Positions 6,898 to 8,698 of a stretch of 8,698 nucleotides of DNA are shown piece by piece (position 1 is the stretch's first letter; the number at the start of each line of letters is the position of its first letter). Origin of the DNA: an uncultured Eubacteriales bacterium (GTDB lineage Bacteria > Bacillota > Clostridia > Oscillospirales > Butyricicoccaceae); assembly GCA_949740695.1 (NCBI GenBank), contig CATJIY010000156.1:1-8698 (forward strand), read 5' to 3'. Under the pieces are notes generated by a model. The model ran no database searches and was not told the origin of the DNA. It worked only from the letters and a program-made list of their open reading frames with translations. The translations under genes and the position numbers were made by a program.

Positions 6898-7440
6898 ATG
6901 AACGTATGGCATGACATTGATCCCAAATACATTACCCCGAACCGGTTCACCGCAGTGATTGAAATTCCCGAAGGCAGCAAGAAGAAATATGAGCTGGACA
7001 AGCGTACCGGCTTGTTACGGCTGGACCGTATTCTCTATACCGCCACGCACTACCCGGCAAACTACGGTTTTATTCCTCGGACTTATGCAGACGACCGGGA
7101 CCCGCTGGACGTATTGGTGCTTTGTTCCCAAGTGTTAGACCCAATGGTAGAAGTGGAATGTTTCCCTCTGGGGTGCATCCGCATGATGGACGGCGGCGAT
7201 TACGATGACAAAATCATCGCTGTACCCTGCTTTGACCCCACCTGGAACAGTTATACCGATCTGGAACAGCTGCCCCCACATATTACCACCGAAATCGCTA
7301 ATTTTTTTGAAATTTATAAAACACTGGAGAATAAAACCACCGCCACCAACGATGTATTAGGCGCGGCAGGTGCAAAAGATATTATTCAAAAAGCAATGGA
7401 CAGCTATGACATTCACTACTGCGGAAAATATGACGACTGA
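6898..7440 (+). CDS. ppa: Inorganic pyrophosphatase, family I
   Basis: This soluble Mg-dependent enzyme hydrolyses pyrophosphate to phosphate, pulling PPi-releasing biosynthetic reactions forward. The protein has 180 residues, close to the usual size of bacterial family I enzymes. IEIPEGSKKKYELDK (21-35), YPANYGFIP (52-60), the family signature DRDPLDV (66-72) with its metal-binding aspartates, MMDGGDYDDKIIAVP (96-110) and FFEIYKTLE (136-144) line up with the known active-site order. The ATG at 6898 has AAAGGA 8 nt upstream; the frame is open further upstream but without a comparable start. The stop overlaps the following sua5-coaE start by 11 nt, which implies translational coupling. Sua5 releases PPi when forming threonylcarbamoyl-AMP, so the pairing is chemically sensible, though that link is inference. 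Confidence 0.96.
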   Translation: MNVWHDIDPKYITPNRFTAVIEIPEGSKKKYELDKRTGLLRLDRILYTATHYPANYGFIPRTYADDRDPLDVLVLCSQVLDPMVEVECFPLGCIRMMDGGDYDDKIIAVPCFDPTWNSYTDLEQLPPHITTEIANFFEIYKTLENKTTATNDVLGAAGAKDIIQKAMDSYDIHYCGKYDD

Positions 7441-8698
7441 GCTGCTTTCCGGTCAGCCGGATGGCGTTCTCCGAGCAGGGGAATTGCTGCGACTGGGCCA
7501 AGTGGTGGCCATTCCTACTGAGACGGTCTATGGTTTAGCGGCCAATGCACTGGATAAAACGGCGGTGCTCCGCATCTTTCAAGCCAAGGGCCGGCCCCAG
7601 GATAATCCTTTGATTATCCATATCGCTGCCTTCGATCAACTAAAAACTTTGTGTCTGGAAATTCCTCCGGCCGTTGATTTGCTGGCCCGGCAATTCTGGC
7701 CCGGTCCGTTGACCATGATCTTAAAAAAATCTTCTATCGTCCCCGCCTGTACCTCGGCGGGATTGGACACAGTGGGTATCCGTATGCCGGCGCATCCCCT
7801 GGCTCGGGCGGTGATTCAGGCGGCAGGCGTACCCCTGGCGGCTCCCTCAGCCAATCTTTCCGGCAAACCCTCTCCCACCAACGCTCAGGATGTCCTGGAG
7901 GATATGGCAGGCCGTATCCCTGCCATTTTGGACGGCGGTCCCTGTGGGGTGGGCGTGGAATCCACCGTATTGGATCTGACGGGCTCTGTGCCTCGGATCC
8001 TGCGGCCAGGCGCCGTCACCCAGGAGATGATTGCCCAAGCTCTGGGCGCGGTCCTAACCGACCAATCAGTCCTGCGGGGACTTGCGCCTGGAGAGCCCGT
8101 CCTGGCGCCTGGCATGAAATACCGCCATTACGCGCCGAAAGCGCCAGTAGTCTTGCTGGATGGTCCGCCCGAAACCACCTTTCAGGCGCTTTTGGCACAA
8201 CGCCTCCCGGAAGACGGGGTGGTTTGCTTTGAGGAGTTTTGGGCAAAGTTAGAAGATCGAAATTGCGCCTGCTCGCTGGGTACCAGCTGGGATTACGCCG
8301 GGCAGGCTCGCCGGCTCTTTTCCTTGTTGCGGCAGTTTGACCGCACCGAAGTCCGGCGAATTCTCATTCAATGCCCCCGCTCCTGCGGAAAAAGCGCCGG
8401 AATCGTCAACCGCCTGCGAAAAGCCGCCGGATTTTCTTCCCTGGACTGCCGGCGGGGCCGGCGGGTGCTTGGCCTCACCGGCCGGTCAGGCAGCGGAAAA
8501 AGCTTGCTTTCCAAGCGGCTGGAACAGCAGGGAGCGCTGGTGCTGGACGCCGACGCCATTTACGCGCAATTATTGCAAGGCGATCCAGATATGATTGCGG
8601 CGATTGCCCGCCGCTTCCCTGGCGCAACCAACCAGGGACAAGTGGACCGGAAAGCTTTGGCTGCAGTAATCTTTCCAGATGAAACCGCCCGGCTGGAC
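7430..8698 (+). CDS. Sua5/YwlC threonylcarbamoyl-AMP synthase fused to dephospho-CoA kinase (partial)
   Basis: One open frame of 423 codons runs from ATG 7430 off the right edge. Residues 1-335 are a complete Sua5/YwlC-type enzyme, which makes threonylcarbamoyl-AMP from threonine, bicarbonate and ATP for t6A37 of tRNA. It shows PTETVYGLAANA (29-40), KGRP (53-56), APSAN (138-142), the interdomain motif APGMKYRHYAPKAP (226-239) and a C-terminal Sua5 domain ending in GIVNRLRKAAG (324-334). After about ten linker residues, residues 346-423 match the N-terminus of CoaE, the last enzyme of coenzyme A synthesis: VLGLTGRSGSGKS with its Walker A P-loop (351-358), LDADAIYAQLL (372-382) and VDRKALAAVIF (405-415). 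There is no stop or good internal ribosome binding site between them; a GTG at 8465 is a weak alternative CoaE start. The start overlaps ppa by 11 nt. Both family calls are firm; the remaining roughly 120 CoaE residues are outside the window. Confidence 0.92.
   Translation, partial: MTTELLSGQPDGVLRAGELLRLGQVVAIPTETVYGLAANALDKTAVLRIFQAKGRPQDNPLIIHIAAFDQLKTLCLEIPPAVDLLARQFWPGPLTMILKKSSIVPACTSAGLDTVGIRMPAHPLARAVIQAAGVPLAAPSANLSGKPSPTNAQDVLEDMAGRIPAILDGGPCGVGVESTVLDLTGSVPRILRPGAVTQEMIAQALGAVLTDQSVLRGLAPGEPVLAPGMKYRHYAPKAPVVLLDGPPETTFQALLAQRLPEDGVVCFEEFWAKLEDRNCACSLGTSWDYAGQARRLFSLLRQFDRTEVRRILIQCPRSCGKSAGIVNRLRKAAGFSSLDCRRGRRVLGLTGRSGSGKSLLSKRLEQQGALVLDADAIYAQLLQGDPDMIAAIARRFPGATNQGQVDRKALAAVIFPDETARLD

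Overview
The window looks like chromosomal housekeeping DNA from a GC-rich member of the Bacillota, most likely class Clostridia (Oscillospiraceae-like). This rests on the gdpP-rplI-dnaB gene order typical of Bacillota, AGGAGG-type ribosome binding sites before most genes, sigma-A-type promoters, and the protein families themselves. The taxonomic placement is an inference; there is no rRNA gene to confirm it. I see no phage, transposon, CRISPR, tRNA or resistance gene.

Left half (1 to about 5155, all minus strand): one probable operon read right to left, starting from a promoter near 5127-5155. It runs gdpP (cyclic-di-AMP phosphodiesterase), rplI (ribosomal protein bL9), dnaB (replicative helicase) and tilS (tRNA-Ile lysidine synthetase). 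tilS overlaps the dnaB end by 14 nt and runs off the left edge. The group links second-messenger turnover, ribosome structure, replication and tRNA decoding.

Centre (about 5156-5766): a 600-nt intergenic region between the divergent gdpP and prfA units. It is not empty. On the minus strand it holds a 49-codon gene (5247-5396) with a near-perfect Shine-Dalgarno and a strong stem-loop just after its stop. Upstream of it is a stretch able to form several competing hairpins, then AT-rich DNA containing the prfA promoter.

Right half (5733-8698, plus strand): prfA (release factor RF1), ppa (family I inorganic pyrophosphatase) and a long open frame that leaves the right edge. That last frame encodes a full-length Sua5/YwlC threonylcarbamoyl-AMP synthase joined in frame, through about ten residues, to the start of a dephospho-CoA kinase (CoaE). 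This apparent Sua5-CoaE fusion is the most unusual thing in the window. The right-hand genes serve translation termination, pyrophosphate removal (Sua5 itself releases PPi) and t6A tRNA modification, with coenzyme A synthesis attached.

The remaining oddities are modest: a His-to-Ser change in the GGGGH motif of GdpP, a TTG start for gdpP, and ppa in the place where prmC often follows prfA. Most of the window is ordinary core genome.
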